Below are positions 30,224 through 39,123 of a stretch of DNA of 64,000 nucleotides, piece after piece; the first letter of the stretch is position 1; the number at the start of each line of letters is the position of its first letter. The translations under genes and the position numbers were made by a program. Below the pieces are notes generated by a model. That model was given only the letters and a program-made list of their open reading frames with translations, searched no databases and had not been told where the DNA came from. This DNA comes from Gemmobacter nectariphilus (GTDB lineage Bacteria > Pseudomonadota > Alphaproteobacteria > Rhodobacterales > Rhodobacteraceae): assembly GCA_020721445.1 (NCBI GenBank), contig DYMU01000006.1, forward strand, positions 1 to 64,000, read 5' to 3'.

Positions 30224-31854
30224 TCGACGGCCTCCAACCGCGGTGCACCGATATCGCGGATCAGCTTCCACTGGATTGCTTCCAGCAGCGCCTCGAAGGA
30301 CGCATCGACTATGTTCGCGCTGACCCCGACGGTTGACCAGCGCCGGCCCTGCCCGTCTTCGCTGTCGATGATCACCCGCGTCACCGCCTCGGTGCCGCCA
30401 TTGGTGATGCGCACCTTGAAATCGACCAGTTTCATCGCGTCGATGCAGGCCTGATACGGCCCCAGATCCTTGGCCAAGGCCCGGGCCAGCGCGTTCACCG
30501 GCCCCCGGTCGGTGCCGGTTTCGTCCATCGATTCTGACACCGACAGCATCTTGCGATCACCGATCTTGACCACCACGACCGCCTCGGACAGGCTGACCAT
30601 CCGGTCATACTTGTTCTTGCGGCGTTCCACCGTCACCCGGTAGCGCTTGACCTCAAAGAATTGCGGGTTCAGCCCCAATTCGCGCCGCGCGAGCAGCTCG
30701 AAACTCGCCTGCGCGCCGTCATAGGCATAGCCCTGATCCTCACGCGCCTTCACCACCTCGAGGATCCGCCCCAAGGCCGGATCTTTCGGGTCGACCTCGA
30801 TCCCCGCCTGCGCCAGACGTGCCCGCAGGTTCGACTGCCCGGCCTGATTGCTCATCGGGATCACCCGCGCATTGCCCACCCATTCGGGCGGGATATGCTC
30901 ATAGGTGCTGGGGTCTTTCAGAATGGCCGATGCGTGCAACCCCGCCTTGTGGGCAAAGGCACTGGCCCCGACATAGGCCGCAGCGCGCCGCGGAACCCGG
31001 TTCAGGATGTCATCCAGCATCCGGCTGGTCTGCAACAGCCCGCGCAGCGCCTCGCGGCTGACGCGCGTGTCAAACCGGCTGGCATAGGGTTCTTTCAGCA
31101 GCAGGGTCGGGATCAGCGTGGTCAGATTGGCATTGCCGCAGCGTTCGCCCAAGCCGTTCAGCGTACCCTGCACCTGCCGCACCCCGGCATCAATCGCGGC
31201 CAGCGACCCCGCCACCGCATTGCCGGTATCGTCATGGCAATGGATGCCAAGCCTGTCCCCCGGAATGCCGCTGGCGATCACGTCCGAGACGATCCGCCCA
31301 ACCTCGGCCGGCAAGGTGCCACCATTGGTGTCGCACAGCACCAGCCAGCGCGCCCCTGCCTGCAAGGCCGCCCGCAGGCACGACAGCGCAAAACGGGGGT
31401 TGGCCTTGTAGCCGTCAAAGAAATGCTCGGCATCAAACAGCGCCTCGCGTCCTTTGCCGGCCAGATGCGCGATGCTGGACGCAATCGCCTCGCGGTTTTC
31501 TTCCAGCGTGCAGCCAAGCGCGGTGGTCACCTGAAACGGATGGCACTTGCCCACCAGACAGACCGCGGGCGTGCCCGCATCCAGCACCGCGGCCAGCACA
31601 TCATCATTCTCGGCCGAGCGCCCCACCCGCTTGGTCATGCCAAAGGCCGTCATGGTGGCGCGGGTCCGGGGCGCATCGGCAAAGAACTCCGAATCCGTCG
31701 GGTTCGCCCCCGGCCAGCCGCCCTCAATATAGTCCACGCCCAAAGCATCCAGCGCCCGCGCGATGGTGGCCTTTTCGAGCGCGGAAAACTGCACCCCTTG
31801 GGTCTGCTGCCCGTCGCGCAGGGTGGTGTCGTAGAGGTAAAGCCGCTCACGCAT
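30220..31854 (-). CDS. cimA: (R)-citramalate synthase
   Basis: A 544-residue enzyme of the DRE-TIM metallolyase family. 'YLYDTTLRDGQQTQGVQF' holds the catalytic Arg and metal Asp, 'GIHCHDDTGNAVAGSLAA' the metal-binding His pair and 'TLNGLGERCGNANL' the Gly/Asn signature; 'FAHKAGLHASAI' precedes the C-terminal LeuA-type dimerisation/allosteric domain (about 400-544). It condenses pyruvate and acetyl-CoA to citramalate, a threonine-independent route to 2-oxobutyrate and isoleucine. The length and 'DTTLRDGQQ' distinguish CimA from LeuA. Confidence 0.93.
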   Translation of the reverse strand: MRERLYLYDTTLRDGQQTQGVQFSALEKATIARALDALGVDYIEGGWPGANPTDSEFFADAPRTRATMTAFGMTKRVGRSAENDDVLAAVLDAGTPAVCLVGKCHPFQVTTALGCTLEENREAIASSIAHLAGKGREALFDAEHFFDGYKANPRFALSCLRAALQAGARWLVLCDTNGGTLPAEVGRIVSDVIASGIPGDRLGIHCHDDTGNAVAGSLAAIDAGVRQVQGTLNGLGERCGNANLTTLIPTLLLKEPYASRFDTRVSREALRGLLQTSRMLDDILNRVPRRAAAYVGASAFAHKAGLHASAILKDPSTYEHIPPEWVGNARVIPMSNQAGQSNLRARLAQAGIEVDPKDPALGRILEVVKAREDQGYAYDGAQASFELLARRELGLNPQFFEVKRYRVTVERRKNKYDRMVSLSEAVVVVKIGDRKMLSVSESMDETGTDRGPVNALARALAKDLGPYQACIDAMKLVDFKVRITNGGTEAVTRVIIDSEDGQGRRWSTVGVSANIVDASFEALLEAIQWKLIRDIGAPRLEAVE

Positions 31855-31861
31855 CCTCCGC

Positions 31862-31946
31862 CCCTTTCTCTTTCGAAAACCCTTTCTCTTTCGAAAAGTA
31901 TCCTCGGGGGGAGTCGCCACTGGCGACGGGGGGCAGACAGCCCCCC
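31862..31946 (-). repeat. CCTCGGGGGG-type 3' element, copy 2, with an 18-bp tandem duplication
   Basis: GGGGGGCAGACAGCCCCCC hairpin (31928-31946), a GTCGCC/GGCGAC stem (31913-31927), TATCCTCGGGGGG, then CCCTTTCTCTTTCGAAAA twice in tandem (31880-31897 and 31862-31879). Read on minus it follows cysS. A further 7-bp GAATTTT/AAAATTC hairpin (31954-31972) sits between the cysS stop and this element. Confidence 0.8.
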
Positions 31947-31974
31947 AGACCGCGAATTTTCGCAGAAAATTCGT

Positions 31975-32480
31975 TCACAGCAACGCCTCCAGTTTGGCAG
32001 GGTCGAAACGATGTCCCGGAACGAGATTGACGCCTTCCTTTGTCATGCGAACCTCAACACCAGCCCCAGTGAGAGCAGCTTTCATACGATCAACCTGACT
32101 GTAGTCGTTGCTCAACTTTGCTTGGGCGCGTAGTTCAGACATCCGCACTGAGAGGCGTGATAAATCAACACCCCGTCGCGTTCTTGCCAGCCACTCTGAT
32201 TGCGTACCCGTCAAAATACCCAGCACATTTGCCGTTGCCTTAATTTTTTTCGCGTAATCCGGGGTCTTCGCGCTGTCCAGAATATGCCAATTCACCGCCA
32301 TTCCGTGCAAGAGTTGCATAGCACTTGCGGTATTCAGATCATCCGTAAGGTCATCTATAATTCTTGGAGAAACATCCAATTTGTCGAAATCAGTGAGATC
32401 ACCAACGGCTTCATATAAATATGAAACTATCTGAAAAGCCTCATTGGCTTTCTTCTCTGTCCAATCCATCGGCTTGCGAT
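31975..32480. other. Compositionally atypical segment forming the 3' third of cysS
   Basis: A hand count gives about 47% G+C over 32041-32460 and about 37% over 32341-32460, against about 68% at 32881-32940 in the same gene and mid-60s in neighbours. The change occurs over roughly 32480-32560. The coding frame is continuous. Read as a recombined or horizontally acquired segment. Confidence 0.75.
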
Positions 32481-33387
32481 AATGCGTGCTCAGCAGCACG
32501 AACCGGATGACTTCCCCCGGAATCCCCTGATCCAGCAAATCCCGCACCGTGAAGAAGTTGCCAAGGCTCTTGGACATCTTCTTGCCCTCGACCTGCAACA
32601 TCTCGTTGTGCAGCCAATAGCGGGCGAAGGCCCCATGCTCATGCGCGCACGCACTCTGCGCGATCTCGTTCTCATGATGCGGGAATTGCAAATCCAACCC
32701 GCCGCCATGAATGTCAAAGCTTTCGCCCAGCAATTCATAGGCCATGGCCGAGCATTCGATATGCCAGCCGGGGCGACCGAAACCCCAAGGGCTGTCCCAC
32801 CCCGGAACCCCGGCCTCCGACGGTTTCCACAGCACGAAATCCATCGGGTCTTCCTTGAACGGCGCGACCTCAACCCGCGCGCCGGCGATCATGTCATCGA
32901 CCGACCGGCCCGACAGCGCGCCATAGTCGGCATAGGACCGCACCCGGAACAGCACATGGCCCGCGGCCTCATACGCATGGCCCTTGGCGACCAGCCCTTC
33001 GATCATCGCGATCATCGCGCCGATGAACTCGGTCGCGCGTGGCTCGTGCGTCGGGCGCAGGGCCCCCAAGGCGTCCATGTCGGCGTGATACCAGCCGATC
33101 GTCTCGTCGGTGATGTCGCGAATGGCGCGGCCCGTGGCGGCGGCCTTGGCGTTGATCTTGTCATCGACATCGGTGAAGTTGCGCACATACGTCACGTGGT
33201 CCGTGCCATAGACATGCCGCAGCAGCCGAAACAGCGTATCAAACACCACCACCGGGCGTGCATTGCCCAGATGCGCCCGGTCATAGACCGTCGGCCCGCA
33301 GACATACATCCGCACGTTGTTGGGGTCCAACGGCTCGAACACCTCTTTCTTGCGGGTTTTCGAGTTTGTCAGCCGGATCGTAACCAT
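31975..33387 (-). CDS. cysS: Cysteinyl-tRNA synthetase
   Basis: A 470-residue class I synthetase of normal length. The N-terminal metal-cysteine region is '[20 protein letters not shown]' with the HIGH-equivalent 'HLGN', then '[15 protein letters not shown]', '[12 protein letters not shown]', '[20 protein letters not shown]' and '[13 protein letters not shown]' (KMSKS near residue 270). It charges tRNA-Cys. The segment after about residue 300 (DALR and C-terminal anticodon-binding parts) is encoded by DNA of clearly lower G+C with codons such as TTA, ATA and AGA, unlike the first two thirds, yet the reading frame is intact. Confidence 0.96.
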   Translation of the reverse strand: MVTIRLTNSKTRKKEVFEPLDPNNVRMYVCGPTVYDRAHLGNARPVVVFDTLFRLLRHVYGTDHVTYVRNFTDVDDKINAKAAATGRAIRDITDETIGWYHADMDALGALRPTHEPRATEFIGAMIAMIEGLVAKGHAYEAAGHVLFRVRSYADYGALSGRSVDDMIAGARVEVAPFKEDPMDFVLWKPSEAGVPGWDSPWGFGRPGWHIECSAMAYELLGESFDIHGGGLDLQFPHHENEIAQSACAHEHGAFARYWLHNEMLQVEGKKMSKSLGNFFTVRDLLDQGIPGEVIRFVLLSTHYRKPMDWTEKKANEAFQIVSYLYEAVGDLTDFDKLDVSPRIIDDLTDDLNTASAMQLLHGMAVNWHILDSAKTPDYAKKIKATANVLGILTGTQSEWLARTRRGVDLSRLSVRMSELRAQAKLSNDYSQVDRMKAALTGAGVEVRMTKEGVNLVPGHRFDPAKLEALL

Positions 33388-33624
33388 ATCCCAGTTCCCT
33401 ATGCGCAGGCGGCATCCAGGCGCGGGGTCTAGCAACTTCCGTAAGCTTTGGAAATGTTGACAAGCACCCGCGCGACCAAAGGTCAGCAGGTAATGCAGCA
33501 GATGGTGATGCAAAGCGGTGTCATGATCCGGTGTTTACGCCCGCCAAAGGTAATCGCCAAGCGAAATTTGCGCCCTTGCACACCGTCGCCGGCCATGGCC
33601 AAACTGACGCCAAAGGAGACCCCG

Positions 33625-35004
33625 ATGGATCACGACGACCTGCGCCATTGGTCAAAGCGCGCCGCCGACTGGGCGCATGACTACCACGCCACCTTGCGCA
33701 ACCGCCCCGTCCGCGCGCCGCTGACGCCGGGCAAGATCGCCGCACAACTGCCTGATCACGCGCCGGAATTGGCCGAAAGCATGGACGCAGTCTTTGCCGA
33801 TTTCGAAGCCATTTTGCCCGGCATCACCCATTGGCAACACCCCCGGTTCTTTGCCTATTTTCCGGCAAACGCCTCGCCTGCCTCCATGCTGGCCGAACAA
33901 CTGGCCAATGCCATCGCCGCGCAAGGCATGATCTGGCAGACCTCTCCGGCGGTGACCGAGGTGGAACAGGTGATGATGGTCTGGCTGGCCCGCGCGCTTG
34001 GCCTGCCTGATGATTTTACCGGCACCATCCACGACAGCGCCACCACCGCCACCCTGTCCGCCGTGCTGACGATGCGCGAGCAAGCCTTGGATTGGCAAGG
34101 GCTTGCGGGCGGTCTTTCAGGCGGGCCACGGCTGCGGCTTTACGCCAGTGCCGAAACCCACAGCAGCGTGGACAAGGCCGCGCGGCTGTCTGGCATCGGT
34201 CAGGACAATCTGGTGAAAATCCCGACCGATACCAGCCTGTCGATGAAGCCCGGCGCGCTTGCCGGGGCCATTGCCGCCGACCGCGCCGCCGGATATCTGC
34301 CTGCGGGCGTGATCCTGTCCGCCGGGGGCACATCGGTGGGCGCCTTTGACCGGATGGAAGATTGCATTGGCGTGGCCCATGTCAACAACTTGCCGGTGCA
34401 CGTCGATGCAGCCTGGGCCGGATCTGCGATGATCTGCCCCGAGTTCAGGGACTTGTGGCGCGGCGTTGACGCAGCCGATTCAATTGTCTTCAACCCGCAT
34501 AAGTGGCTTGGCGCGCAGTTTGACTGCGCCGTGCAATTCCTGCGCGACCCCAGCGACCAAGTCAAAACCCTTGGCCTGCGCCCCAGCTATCTTGAAACTG
34601 CGGGGCGTGAAGAGATCGTCAATTTCAACGAATGGACCGTGCCGCTTGGCCGCCGCTTTCGTGCGCTGAAGCTGTGGTTCACGCTTCGCGCCTATGGGCT
34701 TGAGGGGTTGCGCACCCGCATCCGCAACCACGTGGCCTGGGCGACAGAGGCGCGTGAGGCCATCGGCGTCTTGCCGGGCGTGACGCTGACCTCGGACCAA
34801 CGCCTGTCGCTGTTCACCTTCGCGCTTGGCACCGATGCTGCAACCGAGGCGCTGCTTTCCCGCATCAACGATGATGGCCGGATTTACCTGACCCAGACCC
34901 GCCACCGCGACCGCCTTGTCATCCGCATGCAGGTGGGCCAGTTCGACTGCACCCGTGATGATGTGATGACCGCCCCCCAAGTCATAGCCGAGCTTTTGCC
35001 ATGA
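33625..35004 (+). CDS. PLP-dependent group II amino-acid decarboxylase (aromatic-type)
   Basis: A 459-residue fold-type I PLP enzyme. 'LPGITHWQHPRFFAYFPANA' is the substrate-pocket region of aromatic-L-amino-acid decarboxylases, 'YASAETHSSVDKAARL' holds the ring-stacking His, 'VHVDAAWAGSAMICPEFR' the PLP Asp, and 'FNPHKWLGAQFDCAVQFL' the Schiff-base Lys (K293). Likely substrates are tyrosine, tryptophan or DOPA; exact specificity is not readable. The start at 33625 (MDHDDLRHW) follows AAAGGAG at 33612-33618. Its stop overlaps the TPM gene start (ATGA). Confidence 0.9.
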   Translation: MDHDDLRHWSKRAADWAHDYHATLRNRPVRAPLTPGKIAAQLPDHAPELAESMDAVFADFEAILPGITHWQHPRFFAYFPANASPASMLAEQLANAIAAQGMIWQTSPAVTEVEQVMMVWLARALGLPDDFTGTIHDSATTATLSAVLTMREQALDWQGLAGGLSGGPRLRLYASAETHSSVDKAARLSGIGQDNLVKIPTDTSLSMKPGALAGAIAADRAAGYLPAGVILSAGGTSVGAFDRMEDCIGVAHVNNLPVHVDAAWAGSAMICPEFRDLWRGVDAADSIVFNPHKWLGAQFDCAVQFLRDPSDQVKTLGLRPSYLETAGREEIVNFNEWTVPLGRRFRALKLWFTLRAYGLEGLRTRIRNHVAWATEAREAIGVLPGVTLTSDQRLSLFTFALGTDAATEALLSRINDDGRIYLTQTRHRDRLVIRMQVGQFDCTRDDVMTAPQVIAELLP

Positions 35005-35852
35005 TCCGCATTCTAGCCATTTTCCTCTTTTTGTTCATGCCCTTGCAGGCCACAGCTCAGGTCTTGCCTGACCCTTTGTCCGACACCGTCAGCGATTTCG
35101 CCGATCTGCTGCCCCCAGACAGCGAAGCCCGCGTCGTGGCGGCCCTGACAAAAGGCCGCGCGCAGACCGGCGTGCATGTCGTGCTGGTCACGATGGACCG
35201 GATCGCCGACCATGGCGGCGCAGGCCATCGTATCGAGGATTATGCCAAAACCCTGTTCAATCAATGGGGTGTGGGTGATGCCTCACGTAATGACGGTATC
35301 CTTGTTCTGGTTGCCAGAACCGACCGCGAAATGCGCATCGCCCTAGGATCGGGCTATGAGGTGATCTGGGACAATGCCGCCCAACGGGTGATCGACCGCT
35401 ATTTCCTGCCCGCGTTCCGTGATGACCGTTACGCCGACGGCATCGAGGCCGGAATCCCCGCCACCTTTGACCTGATTGCCGCGCCCTTTGCCGCAGGGGC
35501 CGACACCCCACCCGAGCCGCAAAAAACCTGGAAAGACATCTCCCCTCTGGCGATCTTCGGGCTGTTCTTTGCCGGGATCGCGGGCCTGATCGTCCGCTCG
35601 GCGCTTGCCGATGTGCTGGTGCGCGTCAAACCCTGCCCGAACTGCGGCAAACGCCGCCTGTCGCGCCACCGCGAGGTGATCGAGGCCGCGACCCAAACCC
35701 GGGCGGGTCATGGCCTGCTGCACACCCATTGCGACGCCTGTGGCTGGGACAGGACCGAGCCTTACACCATCGCACGACGCTCGGACACGTCCTCATCCGG
35801 CGGCTTTGGCGGTGGGTCGTCCTCGGGCGGTGGCGCGTCCGGGCGCTGGTAG
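35001..35852 (+). CDS. TPM-domain (YgcG-like) membrane protein
   Basis: A 283-residue protein with a signal peptide (about 1-19, 'MIRILAIFLFLFMPLQATA'). The TPM domain covers about 25-150: 'VSDFADLLPPDSEARVVAAL', 'LFNQWGVGDASRNDGILVLV', 'MRIALGSGYEVIWDNAAQ'. A TM helix at about 183-200 is followed by a zinc-ribbon-like 'CPNCGKRRLS' ... 'CDACGW' pair and a Gly/Ser-rich tail ending 'GGGASGRW', the classical end of YgcG-type proteins. Function unknown; TPM proteins occur in envelope and photosystem maintenance. Translationally coupled to the decarboxylase gene. Confidence 0.85.
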   Translation: MIRILAIFLFLFMPLQATAQVLPDPLSDTVSDFADLLPPDSEARVVAALTKGRAQTGVHVVLVTMDRIADHGGAGHRIEDYAKTLFNQWGVGDASRNDGILVLVARTDREMRIALGSGYEVIWDNAAQRVIDRYFLPAFRDDRYADGIEAGIPATFDLIAAPFAAGADTPPEPQKTWKDISPLAIFGLFFAGIAGLIVRSALADVLVRVKPCPNCGKRRLSRHREVIEAATQTRAGHGLLHTHCDACGWDRTEPYTIARRSDTSSSGGFGGGSSSGGGASGRW

Positions 35853-35854
35853 GC

Positions 35855-37660
35855 TCAGGCCCGCTCTTCCAGCTCCAGCCACTCGGCCTCGGCCTCGCGC
35901 AGCGCAAGCTGGCGTTCGGTCAGCGCCTCGGTGCCCTTGCGGAACTTGGCCGGTTCCTTGTGATAAAGCTCTGGCTCGGCCAAAAACGCTTCCAGCTTGG
36001 CAATCTCGGCCTCCAGCCGCGTGATGATGGCAGGCAGATCGTCCAGCCGCTTGCGTTCGGTGAACGACAGGCCGGTGTTTTTCGAGGGCTTGGGCTGCTC
36101 ACGCGCCGGGGGGGCGGCCTTTGCGGCGGCCTTGGCGGCCTCGGCCATCGCTTCGGGCCGCTGGGCCGCATAATCCGACCAGCCGCCCGGATAGGCGGTG
36201 GCGCGACCATTGCCCTCCATCGCCACGGTGGCCGTGGCAATCCGGTCGATGAAATCGCGGTCATGGCTGACCAGCAGCACGGTGCCGTCATATTCGCCCA
36301 GCACATCTTGCAACAGATCAAGGGTTTCCACGTCCAGATCGTTGGTCGGCTCGTCCAGGATCATCAGGTTGGACGGCCGCGCCATCAGCTTGGCAAGCAG
36401 CAGCCGTGCCTTTTCACCCCCCGACAGGCTGCGCACCGGGGCCCGCACCTGCCGTTCGTCAAACAGGAAATCCTTGAGGTAAGCCACCACATGCTTGGGC
36501 GTTCCGCGCACCATCACCTGATCCGACGCGCCCGACACCGCCATCAGCGGATCACCGGTCAGATTTTCCCACAGGCTGGCATCGGGGTCCAGTTGCGCGC
36601 GGGTCTGGTCAAACACCGCAATCTCCAGATTGGTGCCCAATTTGACCGTGCCCTCATCGGGGGCGATTTCGCCGGTCAGCATCTTCAACAGCGTGGTTTT
36701 GCCCACCCCGTTGGGGCCGACAAAGGCCACCCGGTCGCCGCGCAGGACCCGCAGGTCAAAGCCCGACAGAATGGTCTTGTCGCCAAAGCGCTTGCCGATG
36801 CCGGTCGCCTCGATCACCTTCTTGCCGCTGGTGGCGCCCGAGTCGATCTCCAGCATCGCGGTGCCCTGTCGGCGGATCTGGGCGCCGCGCTCTTCGCGCA
36901 AGGCGGCCAGCGCCCGCACCCGGCCCTGATTGCGCTTGCGGCGGGCCGAGATCCCCTCAACCGCCCATTTCGCCTCGGCCTTGATCTTGCGGTCCAGCTT
37001 GTGGCGGGCATCGTCTTCCTCGGCCCAGACGGTTTCGCGCCATTCCTCGAACCCGTCAAACCCCGATTCGCGCCGCCGCACCTCACCCCGGTCGACCCAC
37101 AATGTCGCCTTCGTCAGCGTCCGCAGAAATGCCCGGTCGTGGCTGATCAGCACAAAGGCGGTGCGGGTGGCTTTCAACTCCGCCTCCAGCCATTCGATCG
37201 CCTGAATGTCCAGATGGTTGGTCGGCTCGTCCAGCAGCATCAACTCGGGCGCTTCGGCGAGCAGCTTGGCCAGCGCCGCGCGCCGGCGCTCACCGCCCGA
37301 GGCTGTGGCCACCGGTGTTTCGGGGTTGAACTTCAAGCCCTCGGCCACCATCGCCACGCGGTATTCCTCGCCCTCGGGCAGCGCACTGGCGGCAAAATCG
37401 CCCAAGGTGGCAAAGCCCGACAGATCTGGGTCTTGCTCCATATAGCCGACGCTGACCCCCGGCGGCACCACGCGCAGGCCACGGTCAGCTTCCGCAAGCC
37501 CCGCCATCACCTTCATCAGGGTCGATTTTCCCGACCCGTTGCGCCCGACCAGCGCCACCCGGTCACCGGGCTGAACCACCAGCGACAGGTCGTTGAACAC
37601 AGGGTTCCCGCCAAAGGTCAGCGAGATATCGGAAAGCTGGAGAAGGGGTGCGCGTGCCAT
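35855..37660 (-). CDS. ABC-F family ATPase, Uup-like
   Basis: A 601-residue soluble protein with two ABC cassettes and no TM domain. Cassette 1: Walker A 'LVGRNGSGKSTLMKVMAG' (about 38-47), signature 'ASGGERRRAALAKLLAE', Walker B 'LMLLDEPTNHLDIQAI'. A charged linker (about 205-260) precedes cassette 2: Walker A 'VGPNGVGKTTLLKML' (about 319), 'LSGGEKARLLLAKLM', 'LMILDEPTNDLDVETL'. The C-terminal Lys/Glu-rich coiled coil (about 520-601) is typical of Uup. Such proteins act on ribosomes or DNA. It converges with the TPM gene, 2 bp apart. Confidence 0.93.
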   Translation of the reverse strand: MARAPLLQLSDISLTFGGNPVFNDLSLVVQPGDRVALVGRNGSGKSTLMKVMAGLAEADRGLRVVPPGVSVGYMEQDPDLSGFATLGDFAASALPEGEEYRVAMVAEGLKFNPETPVATASGGERRRAALAKLLAEAPELMLLDEPTNHLDIQAIEWLEAELKATRTAFVLISHDRAFLRTLTKATLWVDRGEVRRRESGFDGFEEWRETVWAEEDDARHKLDRKIKAEAKWAVEGISARRKRNQGRVRALAALREERGAQIRRQGTAMLEIDSGATSGKKVIEATGIGKRFGDKTILSGFDLRVLRGDRVAFVGPNGVGKTTLLKMLTGEIAPDEGTVKLGTNLEIAVFDQTRAQLDPDASLWENLTGDPLMAVSGASDQVMVRGTPKHVVAYLKDFLFDERQVRAPVRSLSGGEKARLLLAKLMARPSNLMILDEPTNDLDVETLDLLQDVLGEYDGTVLLVSHDRDFIDRIATATVAMEGNGRATAYPGGWSDYAAQRPEAMAEAAKAAAKAAPPAREQPKPSKNTGLSFTERKRLDDLPAIITRLEAEIAKLEAFLAEPELYHKEPAKFRKGTEALTERQLALREAEAEWLELEERA

Positions 37661-37728
37661 TGCGCCTCAGCTATGCGGACAGCCAAGCGCCGTCAAGCCG
37701 CCAGCACCGAACCACCCTGCCCTGCCGG

Positions 37729-37783
37729 CTTTCTCTTTCGAAAAATATCCCGGGGGGCGCCGCAGGCGGGGGGCAGCGCCCCC
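37729..37783 (-). repeat. CCTCGGGGGG-type 3' element, copy 3 (degenerate)
   Basis: CTTTCTCTTTCG, AAAAATATCCCGGGGGG, then a shortened GGGGG-CAGCG-CCCCC hairpin (37768-37783). It lies between the SseB-domain gene and the downstream ABC-F gene on the same strand. Confidence 0.75.
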
Positions 37784-37800
37784 TCTTTGCCCACCCGCGG

Positions 37801-38595
37801 TCACACCAGCCGGGGCGGGCGGGCCGGGTCCATCCCCGGCGCGGTGCCGGGGGTCTGGTCGGGGGTCTGCGGCGCGGGCAGATCAAAGCGCAGCGCCACA
37901 CGGGCCATGCTGACCACCGCCGGGTCGGCGCTGTGCAGGAAGGCCACATCCAGCTCCCCCGCCTCCAGCCCCGAGAAAATCAACGCCTCCGAGGCCGCGC
38001 GGGCAAGGGGGGCTTGCGCGCCCTGCGCCACGTCCAGAAACGCCAGCATATGCCCGCGCCGCCCGCCGCGATAGGTGACCGCCGCCAACAGCGCACCAGA
38101 GGCCAATCCACCGGCGCGGGCAAGTTTTGCATCCAGCCCGGTGATCAGCACTTCGGGCAGGCCCTTGGGTGGGTGGAACCGCTCTGGCAGCGCCTCCACC
38201 TCTTCGGGGCCGTCTTCCAGCGTCACCGCCAGCCAGTCCAGCGCCTCGGGCGGCAGCAGCATTTCGCTGCGGCCGACGCCCAGGTTCACCCCCAACCCGA
38301 TGCCTTGGCCTTTCAGCAGCCCGGCAATCACCCGCCCCGGCAGCGCCGCATAGGGCGCAATGCCGCCGGTGAACGCCGCAAGCCTGTCCTCGCGGTCAAA
38401 CACCAGCACGAAGCGGCCGTCCTCCAGATCAAACACCCGTGGGTCCAGCGTGTCGCCCTGCGCCTCGTGCTGCAAGAGCAGGAACATCTCGCCATCGGCC
38501 AGCCGTTCAAAGAACCGCAGCCGCAGCGCTTCGTTGTCGGGGTCGGCGTGGGCGGCGGCGTGGGCTGCGTCAAGCAGGCTGATCGGGTCGGTCAT
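37801..38595 (-). CDS. SseB-domain protein
   Basis: A 264-residue cytoplasmic-type protein. The N-terminal part matches the SseB N-terminal domain: 'RLRFFERLADGEMFLLLQ', 'PRVFDLEDGRFVLVFDREDR' and 'YAALPGRVIAGLLKGQGIGL' with 'GVNLGVGRSEMLLPPEALDW'. The C-terminal half ('AKLARAGGLASGALLAAVTY') is less conserved and ends in a Pro-rich tail. The name derives from E. coli SseB (serine sensitivity enhancer), whose role is unclear. The start at 38595 (MTDPISLLD) is preferred. It is 140 bp upstream of the ABC-F gene, separated by a 3' element. Confidence 0.8.
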   Translation of the reverse strand: MTDPISLLDAAHAAAHADPDNEALRLRFFERLADGEMFLLLQHEAQGDTLDPRVFDLEDGRFVLVFDREDRLAAFTGGIAPYAALPGRVIAGLLKGQGIGLGVNLGVGRSEMLLPPEALDWLAVTLEDGPEEVEALPERFHPPKGLPEVLITGLDAKLARAGGLASGALLAAVTYRGGRRGHMLAFLDVAQGAQAPLARAASEALIFSGLEAGELDVAFLHSADPAVVSMARVALRFDLPAPQTPDQTPGTAPGMDPARPPRLV

Positions 38596-38700
38596 TGGCT
38601 GCCTCCATCTGCGATGCCTTGGCCTAAACCGGCCCGGCCCGGCTTGCAAGTTCTGCAATCTGCGCCGTAAGCTATCGGCCGGGTCAGACGCGAGGTCGGG

Positions 38701-39123
38701 ATGGAGACGTGGATCATTTGGGCATTTGTGTCCATGGCCTTTGCCGGCTTTACCTCGGTCATCGCCAAGATGGGGCTTGTCGGGATCTCGGGTGAGTTGG
38801 GATTGACGATCCGCACCCTGTTTGTCGGCGCTTTCGTGATGGGCTTTGCGCTGATCTTTGTGGATCGCGGCGAACTTTCGCAGATCAAGCCGGTCAATCT
38901 GTTCTGGCTGGGTCTGTCGGGCGTCACCACCACGGGATCGTGGATCTTTTACTACAAGGCCATCAAGGTGGGCGATGTGGCCACCGTGGCGCTGATCGAC
39001 AAGGGCTCAGTCGTGGTGGCGATGGCCCTTGCCTACCTGCTGCTGCGTGAGGTGATCACCTTGCGCATGCTGATCGGGGCGGGGCTGATCCTTGCCGGCC
39101 TGCTGGTGATCGCGCGCAAATGA
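38701..39123 (+). CDS. Single-domain EamA/DMT family transporter
   Basis: A 140-residue membrane protein with five hydrophobic segments forming one EamA unit instead of the usual fused two. 'WAFVSMAFAGFTSVIAKMGL', 'LGLTIRTLFVGAFVMGFALI' and 'YKAIKVGDVATVALIDKGSV' fit the family. It would have to dimerise to make a transporter. Substrate unknown. The stop codon is directly followed by the stop of the convergent ABC ATPase gene, with no intergenic bases. Confidence 0.82.
   Translation: METWIIWAFVSMAFAGFTSVIAKMGLVGISGELGLTIRTLFVGAFVMGFALIFVDRGELSQIKPVNLFWLGLSGVTTTGSWIFYYKAIKVGDVATVALIDKGSVVVAMALAYLLLREVITLRMLIGAGLILAGLLVIARK

Noticed and set aside
32200-32418. A 72-residue plus-strand ORF inside the AT-rich part of cysS
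   Set aside because: Antisense to an intact coding frame, without a ribosome-binding site; not a separate transferred gene.
33448-33624. Upstream in-frame start for the PLP decarboxylase
   Set aside because: The extension has no family similarity, and a good AAAGGAG precedes ATG 33625.
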